A stretch of 64,000 nt of DNA from Taenia hydatigena (Eukaryota; Platyhelminthes; Cestoda; Cyclophyllidea; Taeniidae): the NCBI GenBank assembly GCA_036345935.2, contig JADWOT020000001.1, positions 31,811,062 through 31,875,061 of the forward strand. The letters run 5' to 3'. Both the position numbers and the translations under genes were made by a program. Below the pieces are notes generated by a model. It worked only from the letters and a program-made list of their open reading frames with translations, ran no database searches and was not told where the DNA came from. The stretch's first letter is position 1; each line of letters starts with the position of its first letter. Shown here piece after piece: positions 34,200 through 46,949 of this stretch.

Positions 34200-35700
34200 G
34201 TTTGTTGGCAGCAGCTTTATGTGGTCGGTTCTCTGATAGGCTGTTAAATTTTATAAGCCATTTAAACTTGTATTGGGAAGCGTGCTATTTGAGTTGTGGA
34301 TGGCACATGCTACTAACGAGTCATTTGAGCAGATATTGCTACCTGCTAAATTTCAAAGATGTTTCTGTTTCTACTGATCCTTGCATGAATTTGAAATCAC
34401 TTAGAGGCCAGCGTCACACATTTTTCCATCCAAATTTCCTACTTTTGTATTAAAGGATTATAAGTTGCTTCTGAAAACGCTAAAAGCGATTGTATTATGC
34501 TACCACAAGTTATGAGAGGAGGACCACCAGTTGGGGCGGAACTAGCGAATTCTCATGCTTCTACAATGTAAACCATCTCTCAGGTGATGAAGAAGACATT
34601 TGTACTCAAATGCGCAATTAAATAATATGGAATTTAATTGTTTATGTGTGTTGAGCTTCGTTTATAGCACCCATGATGAGTGATTTTTTGCGTCGGTCCT
34701 CATACTAGTTTTTGAGTTAAAAGCAATCAGTCCTGGGTCAGAAAATAAATGATTTATGATATTTTTTGCTACCTATTGATTGTTAGGTATCTCAAAGATC
34801 TTGTTTGGTTTATTCTTGCCGGATTACTTGTGCTAGCGGCATTTGATTGTGATGTGCCTTTTCATTCCTCGTTCATCGAAGTGATGGCGCTTCCCTCTTC
34901 TACTCTACTAAGCACCTTCCTTTAGGCTTACAATTAAATTGAAGACGACATCCTCCTGTTTATCTTTAAGAGTCACAGCAATGAGTCATGAGCCGTATTT
35001 GGTTGTAGTCTTTGGAACTTGATTTGCTTTAATCGTATCTGCTAGATGAAACCAGTTATCAACAGTTGTAGCGGTCAAGGAGTGGGCTTTACGTGCAGCG
35101 CCTGTCAGCGTGTCCGTCTAACAACCATCTCGAGCTCGGAGGCAGCGTCGAGCTAGCCGATGGAACACTTGGATGCCTTTGCCACTGCTTGAAATGGATA
35201 TTAGGGAGGATCTTGTGAGTTGCATTCCTCCCCTGCTTCTTTACCCGGAAGATTCCATCAAAGGTCTACTGATCCCACAATAATAGCGTTTTACTGCCAC
35301 GCCTCTGGCCATCATAAAGAGCCTACGTGAAGGAAACGATTGTCAGCCATAGAAGGCATCTAAGATCTATGTGGTCTGGTGCTGCTTGCGTTATTTCAGT
35401 AGTGCATGTGCGTGCTTCTAACGGCTGCCTACTGGAGTACACGGGAGAGCCGTGCACAAATCGCCGCGTGAGAAGGCGCCTGCTCACCACTAGAGTGTGC
35501 TTATTATTCTTCGTATGTAGGCGAAACGAATGCTAGAAGCGTGTGATGACAATGTGAAGGCTGTAATCAACATGCATCAGTCAGCGCAACATGCTTGACG
35601 AGAAGTACAAAGAAGACATAATCACACAATGATTCCATTTGCTATGAATTGGTTGCTTGTGTTAGCCTCATAGGAGAGTTTACTGCTGTGCGTTGCTGCC
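34200..35700. other. Unassigned single-copy interval
   Basis: No second copy in the window was noticed. The open frames 34202-34453 and 35327-35536 have no splice support and no recognisable motif. Confidence 0.4.
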
Positions 35701-38350
35701 CCTATCCTACTCGTATTTAAAATAGTCGGTTAACGAGGTAGTTGAGCAGCTGAATGGGCCGGAGCATGAATGCTAACGAGTACTCAAGAGAGGTAAGGAT
35801 GAGTAGCATGAGTGCTTTAAATGCAAGTGCTATTGAGTGCTCAGATGGTTGCTGGGAGCATAGGTTTCAATTTGAGCTAATTGAGCACCTATGTGGAGGA
35901 ATAAAATGATAGTGTCCTGCTTCTCACAGTCTAGCTACTTCAGTCATGAGTCGTCCACACGCCTGTCTTCCCAAGCAAGCAAACGAGCGAACTGACTAAT
36001 TGGTGAATAGGCTAGTAAGACGTCATGTCCATGTCCGACACCTCAAGCAAACGTACGTAGAGGTGGTGCTCGTCTACGTCAACTTCAAACATTACAACAT
36101 GAGCTTGTACGTCCAAACTTGATCCAAAATAAACTAGAAGGCTGAATATCCGCCACCCTCTCTCACCCGTCTTAAGTGGCGTGCACATCTGTCCATGAAG
36201 GAGTGGCGAATCCTAATCCATTAATGCAATTACGGTCAACTTGCGCAGGAGGTTAAAGAGGATCCACTAATTACACCTCGTGACGATGAAGTGAATATTC
36301 AGCTGCCATTCTCCGAGACTCTGGCATCCACGATGTCTGAAGGATATTTTGTACTAGAAGGCGGTGCAATGATCACGGTACTGGCTGCCACTAAAGGTGT
36401 GTTGTTTGGAGGGGATCTATACCTCGTAAACCAGTGGATCGGTTACCATGAACACTGAAAACATGCCCACTAGTAGCACAGACTGAAATCTCGTGACCAA
36501 ATAAGTTGAGGAAGTGATCAGTAAGCAGGTCTGAGCACAGTAATTAGCAACGAGGCGGAAACGACTACGGCTGTGCAAGTTGACTGTAATTGCACTGCCC
36601 TATGGACGGCCTGACACGCCTCTTAAGTCAGGTGAAGGAGAAAGGCAAATGTTCAGGCTTGTAGTTCATTATGCAGCGAAGTTGGATGCACTAGTCCATT
36701 GTGTAATGCTTGAAGTTGACATAGATGTGTACCAATCCTCCATAAGCTTGTTGCAGTTGTCGAAAATTGACAATTTCTCTGCGACAGAGTCATGTCATCT
36801 TCGCCTCGACGATTGATGAGCCAGCCATATAGCCCTTCCAACACTTCGGTGACTTGATGATGAGGTCAGACAACGAATGCATCTGCGAGACGTCTTTCCG
36901 TGCCCATCTGCCAATCAGTCAGCTCGCTTGTTCACTTGCGTGGGAAGGTAGGTGTGTGTGCGGCTCGTGACTTAAATAGCTGGACTGTGGGAAGGAGACC
37001 GCAACAAGACCGGAAAGTCCCTTGCTGAGTGTAGTGCGTGTTATGTGGCTCACGTAGTATCGCGTTTCTATTAAAAGAGGGAAAATCTAGGAATGCTCAA
37101 AAGTTGCTTCAAATACTGCAGCTCATCAAGAGTAGCGATTGTGACACCTACCCGTTTCCCTCTTTAAGAAGTCCAGCTCTCTCTGCCTTCCCTTCTTCTA
37201 CTCACTCATCCGATCCCGTGATACCTTAACAAATATTTACTAATCAATTCTCTAAAATCAAAACCCATGTTCTTAGTTCCCATTTGAGCATTTAACAGTA
37301 TCTGCATTCGAGACTCTCATGCTACTCATCTTAATCTCTCTGAAGTACCCGCTGCTCATTTATCATCTGACCCGTTGGACTGAACCAGCTATCGCGTTAA
37401 TCAAATATCACAGGCAGTGGTAACTCAGAGGAAGTCAGGGACAGCTACTCACAGCAGTAGAGTCTGACGAGCAAGGAAATAAGAAAAATTCTCCCTTATT
37501 TGTTCTTTTCTGTCTCATATCTCCCTAGTGGGTCCTAACACCACGGAAATTACGAGGGTTCGCTTAGTCGGAAGAACACCTCTGTGGGTAGCACACTTGC
37601 AAGAAGTAAGCGTGACGAATGCAATAGTAAAGCCGACTAGACTGTTGTAAGGATGAAGTCAGGCGAGGCCTAAAATTTATCGGGGCTAGTGGATGTACCT
37701 TTAAAAAGTCAAGTCCACTGATACATGACCATGATTTGCCCATCGTACTGCCAAACGCAACACTGGAACCTTGTGCCTTAGTCAGTTGATGCCACAACTA
37801 GGCTTGTGGTCAGTAAGACGCCGCACACCCTTAAGGCGTGCGTCCCTACCAAGTCGCCTCGTGGGATATTGAGCACATCATGAGAAGCTCCCTACAATCC
37901 CGTTGACGTCTTGCAGTTGCTCAAAGCTGTCAAGTAGGGGAAAATGATGTATTTTATCGGTTGCTTTGTTTAATCATTGCTTAGAAACGTCCACTGACAG
38001 CTACTACCGTACATGCTAGCCACAGCCTAATGCACCCATTCCCATCTAACTAAAGGATTAGAATCCTTTGGTTTGACAGTATCACGAACGAATGACAAGT
38101 TAGTCAAGCAGTTAACGCCTGGTTGATACCTGAGTGTGTGTGAGCCAAATGTTAGACCTGGCGGAAGCGTTGCAGTCGCAATGTATGAATACATAACGAT
38201 GGGTTTGGCGGCATGTGAAAAGCGCAGGTGAGCTGACAACTCTTGCATCGTGACTGGGTAGTCATCTAGTACAAATAAATTGCGACGTAATGATAGCGCA
38301 CATCCCTAAATCCACTTTTAGACGGTCTTTATCCAAATTGAGGGAATACC
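35700..38350 (+). repeat. Complex duplication with 41400-43170
   Basis: Two orientations are mixed. 35700-35990 matches 42230-42470 directly, whereas 36640-37060, 37250-37530 and 37800-38350 match the minus strand of 42640-42900, 42180-42430 and 41400-41890. The REIV-type coding pieces at 36018-36122 and 36691-36778 lie within it on opposite strands. The pattern implies at least one inversion after duplication. Confidence 0.65.
36691..36778 (-). pseudogene. REIV-type coding piece, minus-strand copy
   Basis: After GTCGCAG the frame reads (R)EIVNFRQLQQAYGGLV, then HIYVNFKHYTM, and ends at TAG. It shows the same acceptor position and frame as the copies at 31117 and 42866. Confidence 0.4.
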
Positions 38351-40599
38351 ATCCTCAATGCAGAGTGGCCTGTTCCTTTGCACCCCATTTCCATCTTCAG
38401 GGTTAGAAGTTTGTTAACTTATCTCTAGGAGCATGCACAATAAAATATTTGCTTTTTTCTTCCTCCTTGGGCTTCGATTCCCTTGGAAGTCACCGTTGCC
38501 GACATGGATTTAGTTCCCTTCTTTATCGAGAAGCATGTCTTTAGAACGCCCACCGTCTGACTAAGAGAAAGGTCCAGCATGGCAAGTGTACCAAAGTTAA
38601 GAATTTGTCGGGCATTCATCGTCATATGATAGCAAAACTGGCAGACGTATTTAACAGTTGGAAGCAGGTCTTTACTCATCGACTCTCAGCGACGGCGGTG
38701 ATGACCACCGAAACGCGGCCTCTTATTGGGATGTGGTACCACCATGTACGACCTTTGTCACGTTTGATGACTGCCTAGTCACAAAACACAAGGCGCTTGC
38801 TTAACTACATTTTCCTCACGTGGTGACCGCAGTAGTTTGGGTCGGATCTAATGACCCTATGTCTGTGAAAATGGCATTGGAAGGCAAATAAAACTGTCCG
38901 GATTCTTTTGTGTGACGATAATCGTTCTATCAAGCTGCGTCAGTAAAAATAGTCTGCTCGTTGCCCTCTCTCACTCTACTCTTTCTAAGGGAATGAATGC
39001 CGAGTCTGTCGCATATTTCGATGGATTTGCTGGTTTGTTTACGCCTTCATGCACGTACCCGAAGATCTCTGACCACAACACCATTTCCTCCATCTGTTCA
39101 CGTTGCAGCTTTTGTTAACCCAAAATGAGTGAATTTAGAGCAGACAGCTTCTCGTCCAACATCAAGGACTACTTCGTCAAGCGCATGTAGTGCAGGTTGT
39201 TTCGAAACACCTTCAGATTTGTCAATGTTAGCGAATGGTTCGGTGACAAAGTGCCAACTCAGAGCTAAAAGGAGTGGTGGAAAGCTTCGATAAATCCACC
39301 TTTCCTTCACCCCATTTCCTTGCATCTTGGCACGATAGTTTGATTTAAATATAGCTTTTTGCCACATCAAGTCCTAACTTTTGCCACACACTTAAGCAGT
39401 TCGGGTAAAAGGTAATGACGTAAACATTGGTGGTTTGCAGAATCATTAGTGAGTGAGAAGTGAGGCATGATGGCAGTACCTGTAGCCACAATCACGACCT
39501 TTTGGTCCACTAGTCAACGAGGGAGATGTGGTATCTGCTGATTGCAAGTACAAATGCCTGTGGTGATGTCCTCATGCCGAGGCTGACAATGATGACACAA
39601 AATGCGGCCCAATACGTCAAACGGGTCACCCTCGCTGTTGGAGGTAAAACATAGGTTGGGTCACGGGTTGACCACTAATGCGTCAAGTGGGGGAGGTAAT
39701 GGCTAGTGGAGTGTGCGATCGTCTCCAGCATTCAAGGCATTCATGAAATCAGATAGCGATAAAAATTTCAGCACTGCTAAGCCCTAGCCGCATTTTATCC
39801 AACTGGGAGGACTGTTCACTCAATCACCTGAAGAGAAGCGGCGTCGCACAGAAACTAAAGTCTGAATATATAAGCTGAGCATTGAGTGTATCAACATGGG
39901 AGGACTGATAGTTGGGGAGACGACGATACAAATTGTGCCGAAAAGAGGGTCTTTAGGCACAAGCAGCCTCTCGACAACAAAGATAAATCGTATAAAATTT
40001 AAAGATGTTCGCGGCTTAAGCGATCTGCTATAGCTGCTCTCGCCACTCAGTTGGCCTCACAGGCCAGGTTCACAGGTAAAATCATTTACCAACGTCACAA
40101 CACTATCAGCTAATAGGCGAAAATAAGCAGGGACTACCAAGGCTGTACTAGGTCCTTAAAGACAAACCTCATCCTCATTCTCCATGGTGCCAGTGGCTAG
40201 AGATTTGTCACTGAAATGCATTAAGAGTGAATCAGTTGGGAATAAGGCCAATCATTAATTATCATTGTCATTTAGACGTAGTACATGTGTTGCAGAGCAC
40301 AAGGTCTACCGTATTCCTCAATTTTATCCAAAAGAAAGGCATTTGTAATGCTGTGGGCATTGCCCTGCTAGGCCAACTTGACAGGACTTGCATCATCCCA
40401 CCATAACCATTTGACTTTTGGTCCTTCTCTGACCTGACTACATTATTCTTGGCAGGAAAATGACAACAGGTCCATATGGAGAAGCGTGTTCGTCGAAGTG
40501 GTTGTGGTGGTGGCTGACCTGATCCGTTCTGTCCAGCAGAGCTGTGCGTGTGCATGCATCTTGGCCTCCTAGCAGCAGCACTTATCACCTGCCTAGTCA

Positions 40600-41160
40600 C
40601 AACGATTAATCAGAACAAAGACAAGGCAGCAGAACTGACAACTGAGTCTCTAGTGATCGGACAGATTTAATTTTAAGTTGGTATGGAGCTCGCCACGCTT
40701 CACAGGTCTCATTGACGTCCCAACCAAGACGCCTGGAGGTAAATTTGGCCAGATGGCGCCAATAAGAGAGAAGTACCAGAAGAAAGGAGACTTTAACTTC
40801 TAGATTTAAGGCCTTCATAAGGCTGTATTACTTACAGCCTCATGGAATAATTAGTAGTAACCGGCCAACAAACCAGTGCAGTCGCTTACCTCCTGGGTAC
40901 TCTCTGAGCCAGCACAACCCTCATCACTCTGACTAGTTTATTGCACCACCAGTTGATCACTGAATGCTTGTTCGCATTCTACTCGATGCAAAGAAAACAA
41001 GGTAGCTTTATCTTTGCCCTAAACTTTCTCTCCCAAATAAGATCTATTTACTCATAAAGTGACCCCAGAGGGCTATCACGATGTGCCTCTTTTGTCGTAC
41101 TGCATGGCTGCCTTGCTACAAAACCTGCGCAACAACGTATTGCTCACCCAAAGATGACTT
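40600..41160 (+). repeat. Inverted copy of 1800-2470
   Basis: Matches the minus strand of 1800-2470. It includes a plus-strand SQHNPHH-type core at 40895-40945 that reads SLSQHNPHHSD before a stop. Confidence 0.75.
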
Positions 41161-42865
41161 CCAAGCAGCGTAAGGCTACTCCGATTCCATTTCGACGAGT
41201 AGAGTAAGTAATCGAAAGTCAAGAAGGAAGACATAAATGCAAACTCCATTGTACACACTTCTACGGATGTCGGTAAGCTTCCGACCTTGCAGATGGTCAC
41301 AAGGTACGAGAGATCAGTCTCACTCTGCATGGAAGGTGATTTTCCTTCAATTTGGCCAAAGACCGTTTGAAAGGAGCTTCAGAAGAGTGTGTTGTCGATA
41401 TTTTACAATTCAATTGTACTGGGTGATCACCTAGTCACGGCGCACGAGTGTCAGCTCACTTGCGTTTTTCAAATGTCATCAAGAGTATCGTTATGTATTC
41501 ACACATTGTGACCGCAATGATTCAGGTCAGGTCTAACAAGTAGCCCACTCACACTTTCGGGTATCGACTACGTGTTTTTTCGGTTGACTAACTTGCCATT
41601 CGTTTGTGATACTGCCAAATAAAAGGAATCAAAACCTATGGTTAGACGGGGATGGATGTATTAGGCTATGGCTAGTATTTACGGTGGTGGATGTCAGTGG
41701 ACTTTTCTAAGCGATGATGGAACAAAGCGTCCAAAAGAAGATATCCCTTTTTCCACTCGACAGCTTTGTGCAACTACAAGACATTAACGGGATTGCAGAA
41801 GGCCACTCGTGACGCGCTCAGTCCCTGCGAGGTGACTTGGTAGGAACCAATGTCTTAAGGGTGTGCGATTTCTTACTGACCACAAGCCTAGTTGTGGCAT
41901 CAACTCACTAAGGCACAAGGTTCCGGTCTTGCTTTTGGCTGTAAGATGAGCAAATCATGTTCATGCAGAGGATGAGCCAAGTATCAATCGACTTGACTTT
42001 TCAAAGGTGCATTTATTAGCCTCAAAGGATTTCAGGCCTCGTCCAACTTCATCTTTGCAACCATTCAGTCAGCTTTACGGTCACAGCACCTTGTGTCAGG
42101 GAGATCCATAGAGGTGTCTTTCTGACCTCAGAGAGTCCTCATAATTTCGGTGGCATTGGGACCCACTAGGGAGATAAGATACAGAGAGGAATAATCAAGG
42201 GGAATATTCTCCGTCTCCTTGCTTGTTAGAGTCTACTGCTGTGAGCTGTCGGCTCTGAATTTCTCTGAGAAACCACTGTTTGAGATAGTTGGTTAACGGG
42301 GTGGTTGAAGTAGCCAAACGGGTCAGGCGATAAATGAGCAGCGGGTACTTAAGAGAGATTAAGATGAGTGGCATGAGTGCCTTGAATGTGAATGCTATTT
42401 TTTGCTTAAATGGAAGCTGAGTACATGGGTTTCGATTTTAAAGAATTGATTGGTAGGGACTTGTTAGGTCATCACAGGGTTCCATGAGTGAATACAAAGG
42501 GGGGCTATGGGAGCCGGACTTCTTGATGAGGGGAACGGGTGGGTTCCACAATCGCAACTCCTGATGAGCTGCAGTATTTGGAGCGACTTTTAAGCATTCC
42601 TAGATTTTCCATCTTCTAATAAAAACGCGAAACTACGTGTGCCACATAACACGCACTACACTCAGCAAGGGACTTTCCGGTCGTGTTGCAGTCTCCTTCC
42701 CACAGTCCAGCCACTTACCTTCCCACGTAAGCAAACAAGCGAACTGACTGAATGATAGGTAGGCGCAGAAAGAAGTTCCGCAGACGAATGCGTTGTCCCA
42801 CATCATCATCGAGTCATCAAAATGGTAAAATGGCTGTATAGCTTGCACATCGATCGTTGAGGCAG

Positions 42866-43094
42866 AGAAAGTGTCGATTTTCGACAACTCCGACTAACCT
42901 ACAGCGAGGTGGTACACATTTACGCCAACTTTAAACATTACAACCTGGTCCAGTATGTGCGACTTTGCCCCAAGATGACCTACAAGCCTGAACATTCGCC
43001 TTCCTCCGACTCCTCACTTGAGAGGCGTACTTGGCTGTCCATAGTGGAGTGCAATTACAGTCACTCGCACAGGAGGTTGAAGAGCACTCGTTAA
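42866..43094 (+). pseudogene. REIV-type coding piece, longest copy
   Basis: Open for 75 codons after GAGGCAG: (R)ESVDFRQLRLTYSEVV, HIYANFKHYNLVQYVRLCPK, then a Ser/Arg-rich end and TAA at 43092-43094. This is the fullest copy and could be used to search for the source protein. Confidence 0.45.
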
Positions 43095-43949
43095 CCACAA
43101 TCTGTTACGAGGGAGAGAGCACTGAGCTCCCTGTCTCTGAAACTCTGGCATCCGCTCCGAACTGAAGGGAAGGTGCATTGCTTCCAATCTGTCTAAATTC
43201 CCTCAAGTTGCCTTCCAACGGTCACGTTTTTTTTTGTATTTTTAGCCAGCTCTACTGACGTCTAAAGGGAGGAGTAAAATCTTGTGTCAAATGTCCATAA
43301 ATCCTTCTCAAAAACTCTGGAAATGTGAAGAGACCGGATGTCATCAGCCCATCAAAGCAGTGAATGGGCCGACGTCCACCCAGACATGGGGGCACAATCT
43401 TCTCCCGTTACTAACTAATGGCATAATGTGACGATGGGTACCAGTGAGACGGCAAAGAATCTTACGATATTCCTTTCTGCCAACTCATTTTACGCAGTCA
43501 CGCATTCATCCCACGTTTCCTCTTAAAAATCTCATATACAGTCTTGAGGAAGTCACTATTGCCAACTTTTGTGTGTGCAGCACCAATTTTAATTAATCAA
43601 TTCCATTTTGCTCCCAATCAGTTATCACTGCACTGTTCGAGATCCCCTCGTTGCCTTGCAGCTCCGCGGTCCAATTAGTTGGTGGAGTCGATCACGGACT
43701 GACTATAAAGTGTGTGACTGTTGGTCCAGGTTACTCAGCAGCTACTTAGTGCACTGATTCACCAACGGCCCAACATCTGCCCCTTTTGCCTACCTAGTGA
43801 ACTTGTCATGCTTCTAGCCAGCCGGCTAGCAATCAGGTAAGATAGGAAGCAACACTTTGAATGTAGCTATTGCGCAAATCGTTGACTGACTGACCAGTCT
43901 ATCAACCAACCAAATAATCATCCAACTGACTACTAGGCAAAAGGAAACC

Positions 43950-44340
43950 TATGACGATGCTTCGCTTTTGTGGTACCGCAGGGCTGCTTTGTCACAAAAC
44001 ATATGCAACAATGCATTGCTCACCCAAATTGCTAGCTTTTGGACTACTGCAAGAGGTCAGCTGACTTGTTCGAGGCTTCTCGTGATACATCTGATCCCTT
44101 CAAGACGAACCGACAAGAGACGCATGTTGTGCTTGTTGCAGGTTTGACTGACAGCAAGATCAAATCACCACATGCAATAACCGAGGGCAAGAATCTGCTT
44201 TCAAGTTGGACTTCACTTAAATTGTTCCCTTGACTTGTGTGAGATAATTAAATCCACTTCTATCTCACCTGCTGAGTTGCCGAATTTATTTTGGGTCAGT
44301 TGGCATCAAAATCCAACGTCTATCAGCCTCGATGAATATC
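43950..44340 (-). repeat. Inverted copy of 1500-1870 and 17210-17590
   Basis: Its minus strand follows both members of the 420/15303 duplication. The plus-strand open frames 44039-44233 and 44235-44513 are not shared by those copies. Confidence 0.7.
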
Positions 44341-44554
44341 AAACCTCGCTTAACTTCGTCCTTGAAACCATCCAGTCGGCTTTACTATCGCATTCATTGC
44401 GCTTACTTCTTGCAAGTGTGATATCTACAGAGGTGTCTATGACTATGCTAGCTGGACATCGCCTTCTTCTGATTACCACAGACTTTATTCCGACTACTCC
44501 ATGCGAGGGCTAAAGTCATCAAGTACGAGGGCATTTGGCTAGTGGAAGAGGTAG

Positions 44555-45960
44555 ACGACGGTCCGATGCTAAGAAGTGAAGTGAACTTGAGAGGAGACAA
44601 CTGTTTGGCGTATTGGTTATTCTAGTGAATTATCCTCATCAATTACTGCTTTTTTCCTACTTATTTGATTAATCCTGACCACCTCCTACAGGTTACTATG
44701 GCGTCCCTCACACATACTCACCCACCCACCCTAAAGTACCGTTGCTTATCCCATTCCCCTATACACGATGCTTCCCAAAATGGGTAATGAATATTAGCCT
44801 TAAATTGAGCGAAACTTGATTTGAATCATACCACTATGCCAAAGTGAAGGCGGATAAAAGGCAAAAAGCACGATCAACCAAACATCAAAATACGGCAAGA
44901 AAACAAGTATCACAGTTAATTTAAATTGACAACAACACCTCTAATGTCATTATGTCATCAAGTAGCAGCAGTTCACCAGTGCACAGCCTCGGTTTGTGCA
45001 GAAGAAGGCCACGCAGACTATTTTCTCCCTTGATAGCAGCTTCGCAAAGTCACTGAAGCATGAAAATTGCGGCGATGTGACTGCTTCATCTGCGTGCGCA
45101 GCAGCTCCTAATAACCCGAGCACGCCAGACTCGAGCATTTGGATTCCATGAGGTTTTGTGTACTAACTGCTCACACTCTGCTTGTTCCAAGAGTGCAAAG
45201 ATCAAGAAGGAAAGACGAAATTCACGACCTCCGCATGCATTGCGATCAGCTCTTTTAAGCAATACTTTCATTTTATTACTTCGAGAATTCGCTTTCAATT
45301 GATGTGGTCGATGCCACCTGCGGCGTTGTCAAAACAGGCATTACACGGCATTCTTGAAGACGAAACCACGAGAGCTATTTACTGACGAGCAGTGAGAGCG
45401 GGAAGATTTTAATGCTTGTTTTCTCTTGCCTCCTCTGTGCCCGGTGGATTCCTAAGGCCGCGAAGATTACAAAAACTCGCTTGAGTCGAAAGGACACCTC
45501 CCATGACACCAATCATGCAAGAAGTGTACGTATCGACATGAGACGGTGATTGTCACTGGATGCTTGTAAGGACAAAGTTCATCGAGTCTCAAAACTTATC
45601 GAGGCAGCATTCGCAAGGGTGTGTGAAGGTGCGGATTTCGTCTTTCCTTATTTGGTCCTCATTCACTCAAAACGAGTAGATTGGATGCAGTTGGGTATCA
45701 GTATCCAGAACCGGTGCTGTTGCTCCACCGCCACTGTTAATGCGATTGGTGCTGTTGCAACACTGCTGAATTCTACGGCCAGACTGACCGCAGCATCATT
45801 AGTGGAGACGGATGTGTAGCCACTTCGTCAGGTCGACACGGTTGCATTATATACGCTTTAGCTAATTAGTCCACAAAGTTAGACGAGATGCGTTCGACGA
45901 AGGCGTCTCGAGCTACCAAGTCGTCGTCATCTTCCTTTAAGAAAGTAAAGTACTCACTGA
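44555..45960 (+). repeat. Segmental duplication B, second copy (partner 12510-13480)
   Basis: Direct copy with about 0.4 kb of additional internal sequence. It ends in a SQHNPHH-type module (45890-45965) whose frame is closed by TAG after KYSLN. The 46000-46180 stretch resembles part of 300-410. Confidence 0.65.
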
Positions 45961-46949
45961 ACTAGCGTCATGCCACCGATGAAGAATGTTCTTTGTCTGC
46001 TCTCACCCTAGTCTTTTTGAGGGAATGAAACCTATGCAGAAGATGAGGGCAAGAGGATGCGCAAATGCAGTCACAGAAATTAAAAAATCCATCGAAATGT
46101 GTCGCAGACTCAATACTAAAGCTTCTTTGGTGCAATGATGAGCGAGGATCAAGTGTCCTCATTTGCCCCTTCTTTACCACCCCCCAGCTCCTTACCCTTT
46201 TGTATGATCGCATGATTCAAAAAGTGATTTCGCTACATCTTGCGCTTCAACCGCTTCTTTTGCATCTGTGTAGTAATGAGTAGGCGAAGGGACTAAAATC
46301 ACTGAAGATATGAGGGACGGACAATGAGTGAATAAGGCTTCTTAGCCTCATCTTTTCATCGCATCAAAACGAAAGCCAAGGTGGGGGCGGCAATCGCTAA
46401 ATCTATTGTACACTTTTGCGAATGAGTTAGTAAACTGCGGCCATTGCACCCAGTAAAAGCACACAAGAGAACAGCTTCGCTCTGTCTGGAGGCCGTCCAC
46501 CTAATCCATCTACTCGCGTCCGGCACGCTCCAGTGATTAGATGTTGTTTCGCACCCAATTCATTTCCAAATCCTCGTCTTCTCGTCGACGACAGACAAGG
46601 CAGCTGCACCGTCGCAAGTTTCATCCTTCGCTAATTTGGTGATGACGCTGTCGGAGGATGAAGTAGTCTACACAGCCTCCTTCTGTACGTACCTAGTCTT
46701 TGCACTGGTGAACTGCTGTCGCAATGCAGTCAACCTGGAGACATGTTGGCAGTAGCGGTGTTACTGTCAATTTAAATTTTCTTTTCAATTTTTGCTGCTT
46801 GGTTGCTAGTGCTCCTTACGTTCTGTCCTCTTTCACTTTGGCATTGTGGTATGATTCAACTAAAGTTTTGGCCACATCAAGTGCTAGTTACGTTAACTAT
46901 TTTAAGGACAGTATCGGCTAAAAGGGATGGGATAAGCAATGGTGCGTTG

